Assembly: GCA_028277025.1 (NCBI GenBank)
Contig: JAPYVG010000001.1
Location: forward strand, 1-64,000
Direction: 5' to 3'
DNA length: 64,000 nucleotides
From: Sulfolobaceae archaeon
GTDB taxonomy: Archaea; Thermoproteota; Thermoprotei_A; Sulfolobales; Sulfolobaceae
Shown here: one piece after another, positions 47,942-57,259 of the stretch
Layout: every line of letters begins with the position of its first letter
How positions within the stretch are numbered: the first letter of the stretch is position 1
The notes under the pieces: generated by a model
The model's database searches: none
The model's input: only the letters and a program-made list of their open reading frames with translations
What the model was told of the DNA's origin: nothing
Made by a program: the position numbers and the translations under genes

Positions 47942-48451
47942 ATGCCGATAGAAGGATATTTAGGTAAAGCCCCTAAAATTTCTAAGAAAGCATACATACA
48001 TCCTACCGCATACGTAATTGGTGATGTCGAGATCGGTGATTTGACAAGTGTTTGGCACTACGTCGTAATTCGAGGGGATAATGACTCAATTAAAATAGGA
48101 AATGAAAGCAACATTCAAGAGAATTCAACAATTCATACTGACCCGGGCTATAAAGTGGTAATAGGTGATAGTGTGACAATTGGGCATAATGCCGTAATTC
48201 ACGGTGCTATGATTTCTTCCAATGTGATTATAGGTATGGGTGCTATAATTTTGAACGGTGCTAGAATTGGCGAGTATTCTATAATAGGTGCTGGTGCTGT
48301 AGTAACTCAAAATACTGAAATCCCGCCTTACAGTATTGCTGTTGGTGTTCCAGCTAAGGTTATAAGAAAAGTTAGTGAGGAAGAGATAAGGTTAATTAAA
48401 GAGAATGCTGAAGAATATTTAAGGCATACTAGGAGGTTTTTAGGTTTATGA
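47942..48451 (+). CDS. Gamma-carbonic anhydrase-like hexapeptide-repeat protein
   Basis: A 169-residue left-handed beta-helix built of hexapeptide repeats. Three zinc His are recognisable: IHTDPG and GHNAVIHG. It ends LRHTRRFLGL. Gamma-CA-like proteins interconvert CO2 and bicarbonate or act as acyltransferase-like scaffolds; activity is not provable by sequence. It overlaps the next gene by four bases. Confidence 0.85.
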   Translation: MPIEGYLGKAPKISKKAYIHPTAYVIGDVEIGDLTSVWHYVVIRGDNDSIKIGNESNIQENSTIHTDPGYKVVIGDSVTIGHNAVIHGAMISSNVIIGMGAIILNGARIGEYSIIGAGAVVTQNTEIPPYSIAVGVPAKVIRKVSEEEIRLIKENAEEYLRHTRRFLGL

Positions 48452-49419
48452 ATAGGGATCTAAAGGCAATCAGATGGTTTTTAAAAACCCAAATATTAAA
48501 AGACCCATTTAATCCAGCCTATGCTACATTTAAAGTAATTTCTAGATGTAATCTTCGCTGTACTTTTTGTTCACCGCAATATTATTCTGGAGAGCTAGGC
48601 GAAGGCTCTACGGAGACTATAAAGAAAATAATTGATAATCTGAGGGATTCCTCAATAGTCGTTCTTTCATTTGAAGGCGGTGAACCAACTCTAAGGAATG
48701 ATATATTAGAATTATTAGAGTATGCGCATGATGGTTCATTCTATGTGATGCTAACAACTAACGGATATAGGTTAAATGATGAGAATTTCTTAACAAAGTT
48801 AGCAGATAGGATTGATTTTCTTCATTATTCCATAGACGAATATCATTGGAACGTTAAAGCATTAGACAGCTTATGCAAGTTTAGGCAATACGGGTTAAAG
48901 GTTAATGTCCAAACAGTAGTCACGAGATATAATATTCATAAGCTCGAAGAGAAAGTAAGGAAAGTTCATGAATGTCATTATAAGATTGTAATCTTACCCG
49001 CAATAGATTACCCGTCCTCTAAAGTTAAACTAGCACCAGACCCTTATGAGTTATATAAAGTTCTATCAGAATTAAAAAGAAAATACGGATCTACTATAAA
49101 TAATTCATGGGGGTTTATAAAGGCTTTGGTAGGACAGAGTAAGTCAAAGAGGTTGGTTAGCTATAGTATAACCGTTTATCCAAATGGTGATCTACCATAT
49201 CCAGATGATATTAATGGTAAAATTGTGGGAAATTTGGCAGAAGAAAAGCTAGACGAGATTTTGAAGAAGCCTATCGTTAAGGAGCTTCAAAAAGATATGT
49301 TAAATAACCAGGCGAAATTCGAGTATTTACACTTACAAACGGCTAGTTTTAACAGCATAAAAGACCTTGCAAGTTATGTTGCTGAAATGGTAAAATGGAG
49401 GTTCTTTGGTAGAGCTTAG
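48448..49419 (+). CDS. Radical SAM protein
   Basis: A 323-residue radical SAM enzyme with the cluster motif CNLRCTFC in VISRCNLRCTFCSPQYYS (about residues 33-40) and LSFEGGEPTLRNDILELLEYA. A short SPASM-like C-terminal region is not obvious. The substrate is unknown. It overlaps the gamma-CA-like gene and ends convergently with xerA at 49419. Confidence 0.82.
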   Translation: MNRDLKAIRWFLKTQILKDPFNPAYATFKVISRCNLRCTFCSPQYYSGELGEGSTETIKKIIDNLRDSSIVVLSFEGGEPTLRNDILELLEYAHDGSFYVMLTTNGYRLNDENFLTKLADRIDFLHYSIDEYHWNVKALDSLCKFRQYGLKVNVQTVVTRYNIHKLEEKVRKVHECHYKIVILPAIDYPSSKVKLAPDPYELYKVLSELKRKYGSTINNSWGFIKALVGQSKSKRLVSYSITVYPNGDLPYPDDINGKIVGNLAEEKLDEILKKPIVKELQKDMLNNQAKFEYLHLQTASFNSIKDLASYVAEMVKWRFFGRA

Positions 49420-50279
49420 CCAAAGGTTTTCCTATAAATATTTTCTAGATCTGTAGTTAGCAAATGTGTGTAAATTTGGGTTGTTCTTATATCTTTATGA
49501 CCCAGTAGCTTTTGAACTGCTGGTAAAGGTACTCCCTTTTTTATTGCAACTGTGGCAAATGTATGCCTTAACAAGTGAGGCCTAAGATCAATTCCTATCT
49601 TTTTTCCAATTCTTTTCAGCCTTTTATATAAGGCATTATAGGTTAAATTGAATAGCTTATCATCACTTTTTAGCCCCTTACTTTTTATATATTTTATTAG
49701 CAAAGATTTAGTGCCCTCTGTAAAAAACACCGTTCTAGTTTCTTGGTTTTTTGTGTTTCTTACTGTTATACTTCCCCTTTCAAAATCTATGTCGGAAACT
49801 TTTATCGATAATAACTCTTTAGCACGCAATCCTGTGTCAAAAAGTAGTTTAAGTATTAGTTTATCACTTGTTCTTTTAGTAATTTCGAGTAATTTGTTGA
49901 AAGTCTCTTCGTCTAATGCAAAGATTTCGTTTCTTCTTATTCTTGGTGTTACGGGTTTAATATCTTTCCCTAACCATTTAAGAAACCTTAATACTGCTAT
50001 TATATACAGCCTAGCAGTAACCATTTTTCTTCTCTTCATTTCATTAATTTCTATCCTTTTTTTGTCCCTAGTACCTCTTCTCATAACATTAATTATCCAG
50101 TTATTTACGTCTGATGCTGTTACAGTTCTAGGATCTTTCTTTATATAATTCAAGAAATCCTTTACTGCTATTGAGTAAACCTTAATTGTGTTCTCACTGG
50201 CTCCAGCTATTAATAATGAATTTATAAAGTCATTATAGGGGTCTACGACGGTATCCGCTTGTCCCAGTTGTAGTTTCAC
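49416..50279 (-). CDS. xerA: Tyrosine recombinase XerA
   Basis: A 287-residue tyrosine recombinase that would resolve chromosome dimers at a dif site. The N-terminal SAM-like domain (VDPYNDFINSLLIAGASENTIKVYSIAVKDFL) precedes a catalytic domain with Arg in DTGLRAKELLSI, HLLRHTFA (His-x-x-Arg), LGHKDIRTTQIYTHL (His, Tyr). All catalytic residues are present. A leaderless promoter CTTAATAA (minus strand, about 50306-50313) fits the ATG at 50279. Confidence 0.93.
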   Translation of the reverse strand: MKLQLGQADTVVDPYNDFINSLLIAGASENTIKVYSIAVKDFLNYIKKDPRTVTASDVNNWIINVMRRGTRDKKRIEINEMKRRKMVTARLYIIAVLRFLKWLGKDIKPVTPRIRRNEIFALDEETFNKLLEITKRTSDKLILKLLFDTGLRAKELLSIKVSDIDFERGSITVRNTKNQETRTVFFTEGTKSLLIKYIKSKGLKSDDKLFNLTYNALYKRLKRIGKKIGIDLRPHLLRHTFATVAIKKGVPLPAVQKLLGHKDIRTTQIYTHLLTTDLENIYRKTFG

Positions 50280-50489
50280 GATAATAATATTGTTTGTGGA
50301 GTTTGCTTATTAAGTAGATAGAATATTACCGGAAAAGAAATAGAAAAATTTTACGCCTATTAATTATAATCTTAAATATACACACTATACAAAACTACTT
50401 AAACCCCTTTACTTTAATTTATTTATGAGTATCCAGGGACCTAAAGAAAAAGGAATGATGACCCCCTGACCCCCCGGGTCCCTGGATAC
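50280..50489. other. Intergenic region carrying a strong inverted repeat
   Basis: No gene was found here. It holds the xerA promoter on the minus strand (TATA near 50306-50313) and a long A+T-rich stretch, then the inverted repeat recorded separately at 50421-50495. Confidence 0.4.
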
Positions 50490-50495
50490 TCATAA
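50421..50495. repeat. Perfect 20-bp inverted repeat with C-rich loop
   Basis: TTTATGAGTATCCAGGGACC at 50421-50440 is exactly complementary to 50476-50495. The 35-base loop contains AATGATGACCCC, CTGA and a run of six C, so the opposite strand has two G tracts. The right arm overlaps the TGA stop (50490-50492) of the leftward flavoprotein gene. Function unknown: terminator, element end, or recombination site near xerA are possible. Confidence 0.75.
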
Positions 50496-51362
50496 ATGGT
50501 ATAGTATTCCCATCTTACCCTTTCTCAATATATAATAATTTTCGATAAATCTTTTCATGAATTGTCTTATCTTTGAAACTTTTACAATTTCTATTTTTCC
50601 ACCCCATAACTTATCACTTCTAATATGTATTGCGCTATCTCCAGTATCAATTATGTTAATAAAAATAGGTTTGAAACATTTTCTTTCTATTCCTTTTACC
50701 ATTTTTCCCACATAAATTCCAGTTCGCATCGCAAGTTCTCCTAATTTTGGAAACCCAGAAATTAAATCTCCTATTATGAATGAGTTTTGAAACATTAATT
50801 TTTCATTGACTTTGAAAAACTGAAAAGGCTCTGAGGGTTTGCAGAAAGGGAGTATATCTTCTGCCTTCTCAGTGTTTTTTATCCCTTTTTTTTCCATTTC
50901 TTCTCTTATAACATGCTCTACGTTAGAACCCAAATATCTTAAATAATTTCCGCCATATTTTACTTTTTTCCCCATTTTTCTAAAATAGAATGATAGTTGA
51001 ATAACCAGATAGTCGTCTAACTCATTTTCGCTCCCTAAAGAAATTTCCTCTTTCGAAAACAATTTATTAATGAAGTTTATCTGCTCATTCCTATCACAGC
51101 CTGCTGCAATGATTAAATTATCTGCAATATATTCTCCTTTTTCTCCCTTAACCCATTTCCCTTTAAGGTCGTAATCTTTTATCTTATCCACACTCACAAA
51201 ACTTAATTCAGTAAGGTATCTAGTTTTTTTATCAAATAAATTTCTAATATAAGCTGTATAGAATAGAAAACTGTTAGAGAGTGATACTATTTTTACATCT
51301 CTCTTTATTTCGTAGTACGCATTAAGCCCAGAGTAACCAGAGCCTATTATGATTGTTTTCAT
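50490..51362 (-). CDS. Short FAD/NAD(P)-binding oxidoreductase of the NDH-2/SQR type
   Basis: A 290-residue flavoprotein with an N-terminal FAD-binding GSGYSGLNAYYEI, NLIIAAGCDRNEQ, and the C-terminal FIIGDLISGFPKLGELAMRTG typical of NADH dehydrogenase-2 and sulfide:quinone oxidoreductases. Family members are usually near 400 residues; the second nucleotide-binding half is much reduced (LDDYLVIQLSFYFRKM). It is divergent from the next gene and its stop lies in the inverted repeat. Confidence 0.75.
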   Translation of the reverse strand: MKTIIIGSGYSGLNAYYEIKRDVKIVSLSNSFLFYTAYIRNLFDKKTRYLTELSFVSVDKIKDYDLKGKWVKGEKGEYIADNLIIAAGCDRNEQINFINKLFSKEEISLGSENELDDYLVIQLSFYFRKMGKKVKYGGNYLRYLGSNVEHVIREEMEKKGIKNTEKAEDILPFCKPSEPFQFFKVNEKLMFQNSFIIGDLISGFPKLGELAMRTGIYVGKMVKGIERKCFKPIFINIIDTGDSAIHIRSDKLWGGKIEIVKVSKIRQFMKRFIENYYILRKGKMGILYHL

Positions 51363-51403
51363 ATTAGATAATTAAATAAGTGTTTAAAATTATGATTTTT
51401 TAT

Positions 51404-52069
51404 GTGAAGTTAAAATTAGCTTACTCACGAGACGAAGAGTTAAAACCCCTCATTCCTCTAATTAATAACGAGATTGATAATCGCGGGTTTGAGCTTGATT
51501 TGATCAAGGTAAAAGAGGATGATATCAAGTTTGTTGTTAATGATGTAGACTTATTTTTTTCTCCCCTTCCATTATTCTCGTTTTTAAAACTAAGAGTAAT
51601 TACAAACGCAAGTTTTGTAGTAGAAAGTTTGTGGTTAAGGCTAAAAGGAAATAATTCGTCATCAGCTTTTAGGCTTCTAGTACCGGGTAGTAATTCTACC
51701 GAATATTATTTAATTAAGATGTTGTATCCTTCTCATCAACAGAGAAATATAGTTCCAGTTACTAAAGGTGAATATGACGGGGAGGTAAGTTATGAAGGAG
51801 GAGATATAGACATCTATCAAATGTGGAAGGAGGGATGCGGTGATTTGCCAATTGTTATCAAAGTTTTGTCCACTATTAAGCTAAAAGAGGAGGAAATAGA
51901 TAGGCTAAAAATTGTGCTAAGGGAGAGTGCTTCTAAAGCAATAAAGGAGTTCGGTATTTCACAATACTCAAAAGAATTAGGTTTAAAGGGTAGAAAGTCT
52001 TTAGAATGTTTCTTTTCCCTTTGTAAAAAGAAAGGTATTTGCATTAATGTATCTTATGAGCTATTCTGA
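51404..52069 (+). CDS. Solute-binding-like protein, unknown
   Basis: The protein of about 221 residues begins MKLKLAYSRDEELKPLIPL and has a two-lobe alpha/beta pattern (IYQMWKEGCGDLPIVIKVLST and a helical C-terminus) that recalls MqnA/MqnD-type binding folds, a weak resemblance by eye. No signal peptide is seen. Starts at 51380, 51392 and 51404 are possible; the TTTAAAAT at 51382-51389 favours 51404 as leaderless. Function is unknown. Confidence 0.5.
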   Translation: MKLKLAYSRDEELKPLIPLINNEIDNRGFELDLIKVKEDDIKFVVNDVDLFFSPLPLFSFLKLRVITNASFVVESLWLRLKGNNSSSAFRLLVPGSNSTEYYLIKMLYPSHQQRNIVPVTKGEYDGEVSYEGGDIDIYQMWKEGCGDLPIVIKVLSTIKLKEEEIDRLKIVLRESASKAIKEFGISQYSKELGLKGRKSLECFFSLCKKKGICINVSYELF

Positions 52070-52205
52070 TTTTTCTAGTGTTTTTCATCATCTTAATTAA
52101 TATTAAAGGCGTTACTATTCCCTCTATAGGATATATGAATTTGATTCCGTAGAAAATTATCGATACAATAAGCATCACGGTTAATGTTAGTAGTATGTAC
52201 TTCAT
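52044..52205 (-). CDS. Small membrane protein (53 residues)
   Basis: A minus-strand ATG frame of 53 codons encodes a strongly hydrophobic segment (ILLTLTVMLIVSIIFYGIKF) and a second shorter one (IEGIVTPLILI), ending with a basic tail. Its 3' end overlaps the convergent gene by 26 bases. No family is recognised, but the membrane profile and clean start argue for a real small protein. Confidence 0.5.
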   Translation of the reverse strand: MKYILLTLTVMLIVSIIFYGIKFIYPIEGIVTPLILIKMMKNTRKIRIAHKIH

Positions 52206-52282
52206 ATGAGATTATGGTTATAAATGAATTAAACGTATCCAGTTATAATCCCTCATATTACCTTTATGCAAACTCGTTTGGT

Positions 52283-52308
52283 ATTTTCAACTAACACCCT
52301 CTTAAATT
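52283..52308 (+). promoter_or_regulatory. upsX promoter with ANTTTC UV box and TATA
   Basis: ATTTTC at 52283-52288 matches the ANTTTC hexamer described in UV-induced promoters of Sulfolobus acidocaldarius, and CTTAAATT at 52301-52308 is a TATA box. The ATG at 52330 is about 26 bases beyond the TATA, consistent with a leaderless UV-responsive transcript. Confidence 0.55.
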
Positions 52309-52329
52309 ATTTTGTACGTTTTAGCAGAA

Positions 52330-54345
52330 ATGATTCCAGTTATAGACTACGCTAGTAAAATTACAATCCCCAACGTCTCTGAGGTATGGTTAGAAGCTAC
52401 AGGTAATTCCGTTAAACTATTCTCAAATGCTATAAAAACGCCAGATATAACAATTTATCCTAATATTTCTCTTCTTAATGACCAGTGGATATATGTTAAT
52501 CATAATAAAGTTTTAGAACTTTCTGATGGTAAAGAAAGGGTTCTTTTAGAGCTAGATAAATCCGTATTAGGGGTAGTATATATTGATGGTGAATTAGTTC
52601 AAGTTAAGAAGGGGCTATTTGGGATTCTCTTCCAAAATGAAAAGTATCTAAGTTTTGAAAGGAAATACAACTTTTCAGTCCTCCTTAATAGTAAGGAAAT
52701 TAAAATTATTACTCCTTATAATAAGATCATAGAATTAGAAAAACCTAAATACTATAGAATTTATAGAAATTTCATGGATTTAGTATACGATAATGAGGTT
52801 AAAGTTATATACGCTGACGGTAACGTTAAGAAATTTTCTAAAGAGGGTTTTTATATCGGGACTTCCAGTTTAGGGAATTTATTTCAGACGCCAAGTGGTA
52901 GGATAATATCTGATTCTTCTCAGTATGACGTCTTGGGCATATGCAGTTCTGAGGCAGAATTTCTGGGAGAGAGTTTTGGTGGTATACTTATTCTTTGTGA
53001 AAATAGAGCTAAAATATTTTATAAAGGTGGCTGGTCTTACATAGGTCTTGTTTCAAATCCTTTTGCTACTGTTGCTAATGGCGAATTTATTATAATAACC
53101 GATTCGATTTCACATATATTCCATTACACTTTAAAGAAGTTGTTTGACCTTAAGAATACTAGATCGTTGTCAATACTAGGAAGGAATTTAGTTATCTTGA
53201 CAAACTCGGGAAAAGTTTATTATGTTTCTGTTGGGGATGAAAGTGAGTACTATAAAATAAAGAAATTTGAAGGATATAGTATAATTTATTTAAGTGAAAA
53301 AATCTCTGGTGAGATTGTCTTAGGCAGGAAGTTAATGGAGGTAAAAAGATGGTTTGACAACGGGAAATTAGCTATCAAAATTGAGCCGTTTAATTTATCT
53401 GATAGTTATAAGGACAAAATCGTAGTAACTAACGAAATATTTGACTATAATTTTTACGTAGAGGTTTCTGGGGGCAATATTAATTTAGAACTAAGTAGTG
53501 GGGTAGTGAAAGTGTTAAGAAATGGAATGTATAAAGGGGATAAAAATAGTAATGCGGTTCTAGAGTTACATTTGAACTATAGGTTTCCGACGGAGTTGGA
53601 AAAGAAGGTGAAGGTAAGGGTAGGGAATAAGGAGTTAGAACAAGAAGTTGGCAAGGAGGGATCCCTTTCCTTAAAACTTCCTTATTATAAGAACAATAAC
53701 AATGAAGAAGAGAATGTTATAGTAGAATTAATTAGAGGAGCTAAAATAGAATTAAAAAAGGAATTTATTGTTAGGGTTCTGGAAGTTAAGATAGATAAGA
53801 ATAATTATAGAGAGATTCAGGGAATTGAAGATTATAAGGAGTATAAAATGAAAGTTTATAGCAATGGAGAATTTGAGAGCTATGAATTATTCGAAAAGCC
53901 CTCATTTTATGACAATCTTATCATGAGTAAAGTAGGTGAGACTGTAAATATTGACGGTATTAAAATCAATGTTAAAGAAGGGTTAAATAGTGTGATTGTT
54001 AAGAAAGAAAATGAAAAGCGTACGTACTATATTTACGGCGTTTCAGAACCTCTCAGAGGTGTAAAAGTCTATTTAAAAGGTGATGAATTGGTAATTCATT
54101 TAGATAAGGCATATCCACAATTTCCTCTTACTATAGTTTATGGTACTAACTATATTACTACATTAAGTGACACTGTAATCTTCAAAGCCGATCCAGCATA
54201 CTCTTTCATTCACGTTCTAGCTAAGATTGGTGAATTAAGATGGGAGTATAATTATAAAATTGACCTATTGCTACCAGTTATACGTAACGCTAGTATGATT
54301 GGATCAAAAGTAAAGGAGTTGTTTGAAAGTTTCGGGGTGCTCTGA
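52330..54345 (+). CDS. upsX: UpsX, first gene of the UV-inducible pili operon
   Basis: A protein of about 671 residues without recognised domains, beta-rich with many short strands (LNDQWIYVNHNKVLEL, VVYIDGELVQVKKGLFGIL), possibly a propeller or beta-sandwich array. By position and size it is UpsX, the conserved gene of unknown function that leads the ups operon of Sulfolobales. I chose the ATG at 52330 as leaderless start over the TTG at 52312. Confidence 0.82.
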   Translation: MIPVIDYASKITIPNVSEVWLEATGNSVKLFSNAIKTPDITIYPNISLLNDQWIYVNHNKVLELSDGKERVLLELDKSVLGVVYIDGELVQVKKGLFGILFQNEKYLSFERKYNFSVLLNSKEIKIITPYNKIIELEKPKYYRIYRNFMDLVYDNEVKVIYADGNVKKFSKEGFYIGTSSLGNLFQTPSGRIISDSSQYDVLGICSSEAEFLGESFGGILILCENRAKIFYKGGWSYIGLVSNPFATVANGEFIIITDSISHIFHYTLKKLFDLKNTRSLSILGRNLVILTNSGKVYYVSVGDESEYYKIKKFEGYSIIYLSEKISGEIVLGRKLMEVKRWFDNGKLAIKIEPFNLSDSYKDKIVVTNEIFDYNFYVEVSGGNINLELSSGVVKVLRNGMYKGDKNSNAVLELHLNYRFPTELEKKVKVRVGNKELEQEVGKEGSLSLKLPYYKNNNNEEENVIVELIRGAKIELKKEFIVRVLEVKIDKNNYREIQGIEDYKEYKMKVYSNGEFESYELFEKPSFYDNLIMSKVGETVNIDGIKINVKEGLNSVIVKKENEKRTYYIYGVSEPLRGVKVYLKGDELVIHLDKAYPQFPLTIVYGTNYITTLSDTVIFKADPAYSFIHVLAKIGELRWEYNYKIDLLLPVIRNASMIGSKVKELFESFGVL

Positions 54346-54356
54346 GGTCTTAAAAT
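54328..54356 (+). promoter_or_regulatory. Candidate upsE promoter with ANTTTC hexamer
   Basis: AGTTTC at 54328-54333 lies inside the 3' end of upsX and CTTAAAAT at 54349-54356 is TATA-like, before the ATG at 54372. The hexamer fits ANTTTC, though six bases with one free position occur by chance fairly often in this A+T-rich DNA. Confidence 0.4.
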
Positions 54357-54371
54357 ATTGTTCTTACTTTG

Positions 54372-55778
54372 ATGAGCGAAAGACTATTAGAGGAGTATTC
54401 CGTAGGGCCTGTTAAAGTTAAGATAAAAAAGTCAGATTTTTGCTATTATGAAGTTGAAGAGCCACAATTATCTAAATTAGAGGAGAGTGCTAAAAACAAG
54501 ATTCTCTCGGAACTTTATTATAATAAGATAGAAAACCTTGAGGAAGAAGTTGTGAAAAGATTAGCTGAGGCGGGATTTAAAGATGAATCAATAGAAAAAA
54601 TTCTTTATCATATAAAGAAGATAGTCCTATATGGAGATATAACTCCACTTCTTCTAGATCCTAATATTGAAGAGATTGAATGTAAGGGTTATGGAATTCC
54701 AATCACTATAATCCATAGGAATTACCCAGAATGTGTCAGATTATATACTAATATACAGTTCTCTTCAGACGAGGAAGTGATTAAAGTAATAGAAAAACTA
54801 GCTAGTAGAGCAAATAAAAGTGTAAATGTAGCAAAACCTTTCCTAGAATTCTCGTTGCCAGAAGGGCATAGGGTCGCTGCAACTGTTTCTAAGGAAATAT
54901 CCTTACCTGGTTCGACCTTTGATGTAAGGAAGTTCCCCGTAAGGCCATTTAGTATTATCGAAATTATAAAACAAGGTAGTATTAACGAGGCGATAGCATC
55001 TTATTTGTGGCTTCTACTTGATTACAAACCTTTTATTATAATTCTGGGTCCTACTGGATCTGGAAAGACTACGTTGCTAACTGCGCTCCTCAACTTAGTT
55101 AACCCTAATTTCAAGATCCTCACTATAGAGGACACGCCAGAAATTAATTTAAAATCTCCTAATTGGATTCGATTTATATCTAGGTCTACACTATACGGTA
55201 ATATAGATATTACACTAATGGATTTGGCTAAATTAGCGCTTAGGTATAGGCCAGATTATTTAGTAGTAGGAGAGGTTAGGGGGAAGGAGATTGAAGCTTT
55301 AATTCATGCTGCTGCCTCTGGTCACGGGTCTCTTACTACTTTTCATGGTTCTAAGCCTATTGATGCTGTAACTAGGATAACAGATTTGTTATCGGGTGAT
55401 CTGGCTAAACTGTTTTTGCAAACTATATGGGCTTTCGTTATAGTGGGTAATAGGAAGGAGGGAGAGAGAAGTATAAAGAGCGTTCTTTCTATTTATGAAA
55501 TTGTCCCTAAGGGGTCTAAAATTAGGTTTAAGAAGGTGATAGAGTGGTCTTATTCTAAAAAGGCGTTTAATCCTAATAGTATTGAAGAATTAGTTAAAAA
55601 ATCATATTTATTAAAGAAAATTAAAGAGAATTACTCTATTGATGTAAGTGAGGAAATTGCAAGAAGATTAGAATTTTTAAAGAAATTAAAAGAGAATGAA
55701 ATACTAAGCTTTGAAGAAATTTACAAGAAAATTAATGAGTTTTACACGGGTGAGAGAAATGAAATTGTTAGTATGTAA
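54372..55778 (+). CDS. upsE: UpsE, type IV pilus assembly ATPase
   Basis: The secretion ATPase that powers ups pilus assembly. About 468 residues: Walker A ILGPTGSGKTTLLTALLN, Asp box ILTIEDTPEINLKS, Walker B DYLVVGEVRGKE and the His box ASGHGSLTTFHG. These mark the GspE/PilT superfamily. The start is the ATG at 54372. Its 3' end overlaps upsF by about 20 bases. Confidence 0.92.
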   Translation: MSERLLEEYSVGPVKVKIKKSDFCYYEVEEPQLSKLEESAKNKILSELYYNKIENLEEEVVKRLAEAGFKDESIEKILYHIKKIVLYGDITPLLLDPNIEEIECKGYGIPITIIHRNYPECVRLYTNIQFSSDEEVIKVIEKLASRANKSVNVAKPFLEFSLPEGHRVAATVSKEISLPGSTFDVRKFPVRPFSIIEIIKQGSINEAIASYLWLLLDYKPFIIILGPTGSGKTTLLTALLNLVNPNFKILTIEDTPEINLKSPNWIRFISRSTLYGNIDITLMDLAKLALRYRPDYLVVGEVRGKEIEALIHAAASGHGSLTTFHGSKPIDAVTRITDLLSGDLAKLFLQTIWAFVIVGNRKEGERSIKSVLSIYEIVPKGSKIRFKKVIEWSYSKKAFNPNSIEELVKKSYLLKKIKENYSIDVSEEIARRLEFLKKLKENEILSFEEIYKKINEFYTGERNEIVSM

Positions 55779-57237
55779 AATATTGGAGAAGCAAATCAAA
55801 AAATACATAGAGGTTACTGGAGATGATTATAATGAAATATGTAATAAATATAGGAAGTTAATGACTTATTCACCACTAGGTTTTATCCCTTTCATGATAC
55901 TTTCACTGTTCTTTAAACAATTTATATTATCTGCTATAGGTTATTTTCTACTAATATATTTCTATCCATTTTTATATACATGGTCTAGAAGTAAAGAATA
56001 CAAGAAGTTAGTTAATACTGAAGCTCCAATTATATCATTAATAGCATATATAAATTCTCTAGTAGATAAAAGTATAATTTATACGTTAGAGGAGTTATCA
56101 AAAATTAAAGAATTAAAAACGCCAAAGATCGAATTAGAACAGATTAAAAAATCAATAAGTGTTCTTAATATGTCATCGTATAAAGCTATAGAGAAAAGGG
56201 CATCGGTTCACCATGATGATCTATTAGGTGTCATCTATTCAAAGTATGTACTATCATCAGAAATAGGGTTATCTATAAGGGAAAGACTAAAGGAAGCTAT
56301 GTCAGAAATATTCCAGAGATTTAAGGATCAATATAAGGGTTATGTTGATAAAGCAGTTGAGATCGCTGAAATGGAGTTTGCAATATTTCTAATGGTTCCC
56401 ATAATATTAATAGGTTTTCAGTTTACATTTAAAACCAATATATTTGAGCTGGTTTTGCCATTACTTTTTACTCCAGCCTTTGTTTTTCTAATTACTACTA
56501 TCCAGCCCGATAATGATTACTCCATTTCTTTTGATTGGAGGGTATTTCTTCCGTTAATCGTGATTCCTATCGTTATCTTTGCTAATATTTTGCTTGCATT
56601 TAAACTAGTAATAATAAGTATAATAGTTTCTTTTGTAGTTTACTGGATTTATCGTCAGATAAGGTTAGCCAATGAGTTGATATCGATACTTCCAACTCTG
56701 TTAAAGGAGATATCTGATTATATGAGATTAGGTTATAATATAAAGTTTTCTTTTAAGAAAGTTGATGTTAATGCTTCCAGTAGAGTACAGCGCATCCTCG
56801 AGGAGATTAGTAAGGAGTTTACAGTTAAAAATGAGGTTACTGAGGTCAAGACCCCATCTAAGCTTTTTAACATAATAATTCAAATACTTTCATTATTTGA
56901 GAAGTCTGGAATATCTTATGAGGCTATGGATGAGCTTTCATCGTTAGTAAACGATTTATTAGGCGTGAGGCTCTCTCTCATTAGGCAATTGAGGTTGTTC
57001 GACTTAATGGTTATATTAACTCCAATTCTGCTATGGTTAACCTTTTCAATGATGGGGAATATATCTGGTTCTAATAATGTAACGTTATTCAGCGTTGTAG
57101 TGTTTTCTTACTCACTAGCTTCGTCAGTGATATTCTCTAAACTTGCGAGGTTTACAATATTTTATTTGCCTACAATACTTTCTGGTATAATTATGGCCTT
57201 AATACTTTCGTTCCTCCCTCACGTTATTTTTATCTGA
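55759..57237 (+). CDS. upsF: UpsF, pilus platform membrane protein
   Basis: A membrane protein of about 492 residues with repeated hydrophobic blocks (SPLGFIPFMILSLFF; FLMVPIILIGFQFTF; LPLIVIPIVIFANILLAFKLVIISIIV), the archaeal TadC/GspF-like platform that anchors the pilus machinery. The ATG at 55759, five bases after a GGTGAG, is preferred to the earlier in-frame ATG at 55711. It overlaps upsE. Confidence 0.9.
   Translation: MKLLVCKILEKQIKKYIEVTGDDYNEICNKYRKLMTYSPLGFIPFMILSLFFKQFILSAIGYFLLIYFYPFLYTWSRSKEYKKLVNTEAPIISLIAYINSLVDKSIIYTLEELSKIKELKTPKIELEQIKKSISVLNMSSYKAIEKRASVHHDDLLGVIYSKYVLSSEIGLSIRERLKEAMSEIFQRFKDQYKGYVDKAVEIAEMEFAIFLMVPIILIGFQFTFKTNIFELVLPLLFTPAFVFLITTIQPDNDYSISFDWRVFLPLIVIPIVIFANILLAFKLVIISIIVSFVVYWIYRQIRLANELISILPTLLKEISDYMRLGYNIKFSFKKVDVNASSRVQRILEEISKEFTVKNEVTEVKTPSKLFNIIIQILSLFEKSGISYEAMDELSSLVNDLLGVRLSLIRQLRLFDLMVILTPILLWLTFSMMGNISGSNNVTLFSVVVFSYSLASSVIFSKLARFTIFYLPTILSGIIMALILSFLPHVIFI
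57204..57231 (+). promoter_or_regulatory. Candidate upsA promoter with ANTTTC hexamer
   Basis: ACTTTC at 57204-57209 fits ANTTTC, followed by a TATA-like TTATTTTTA near 57225. The pilin start at 57260 is near the expected distance. A second match, ATTTTC at 57242-57247, lies too close to the start to be upstream of the TATA. Separate UV-inducible transcription of the pilins is known in related species. Confidence 0.35.
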
Positions 57238-57259
57238 GTTTATTTTCGGGGGTAAAAAG

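Noticed and set aside
50452..50472. Box C/D small RNA in the loop of the inverted repeat
   Set aside because: ATGATGA and CTGA are separated by only four bases, too short for a guide, and no second pair was found; kept only as part of a finding.
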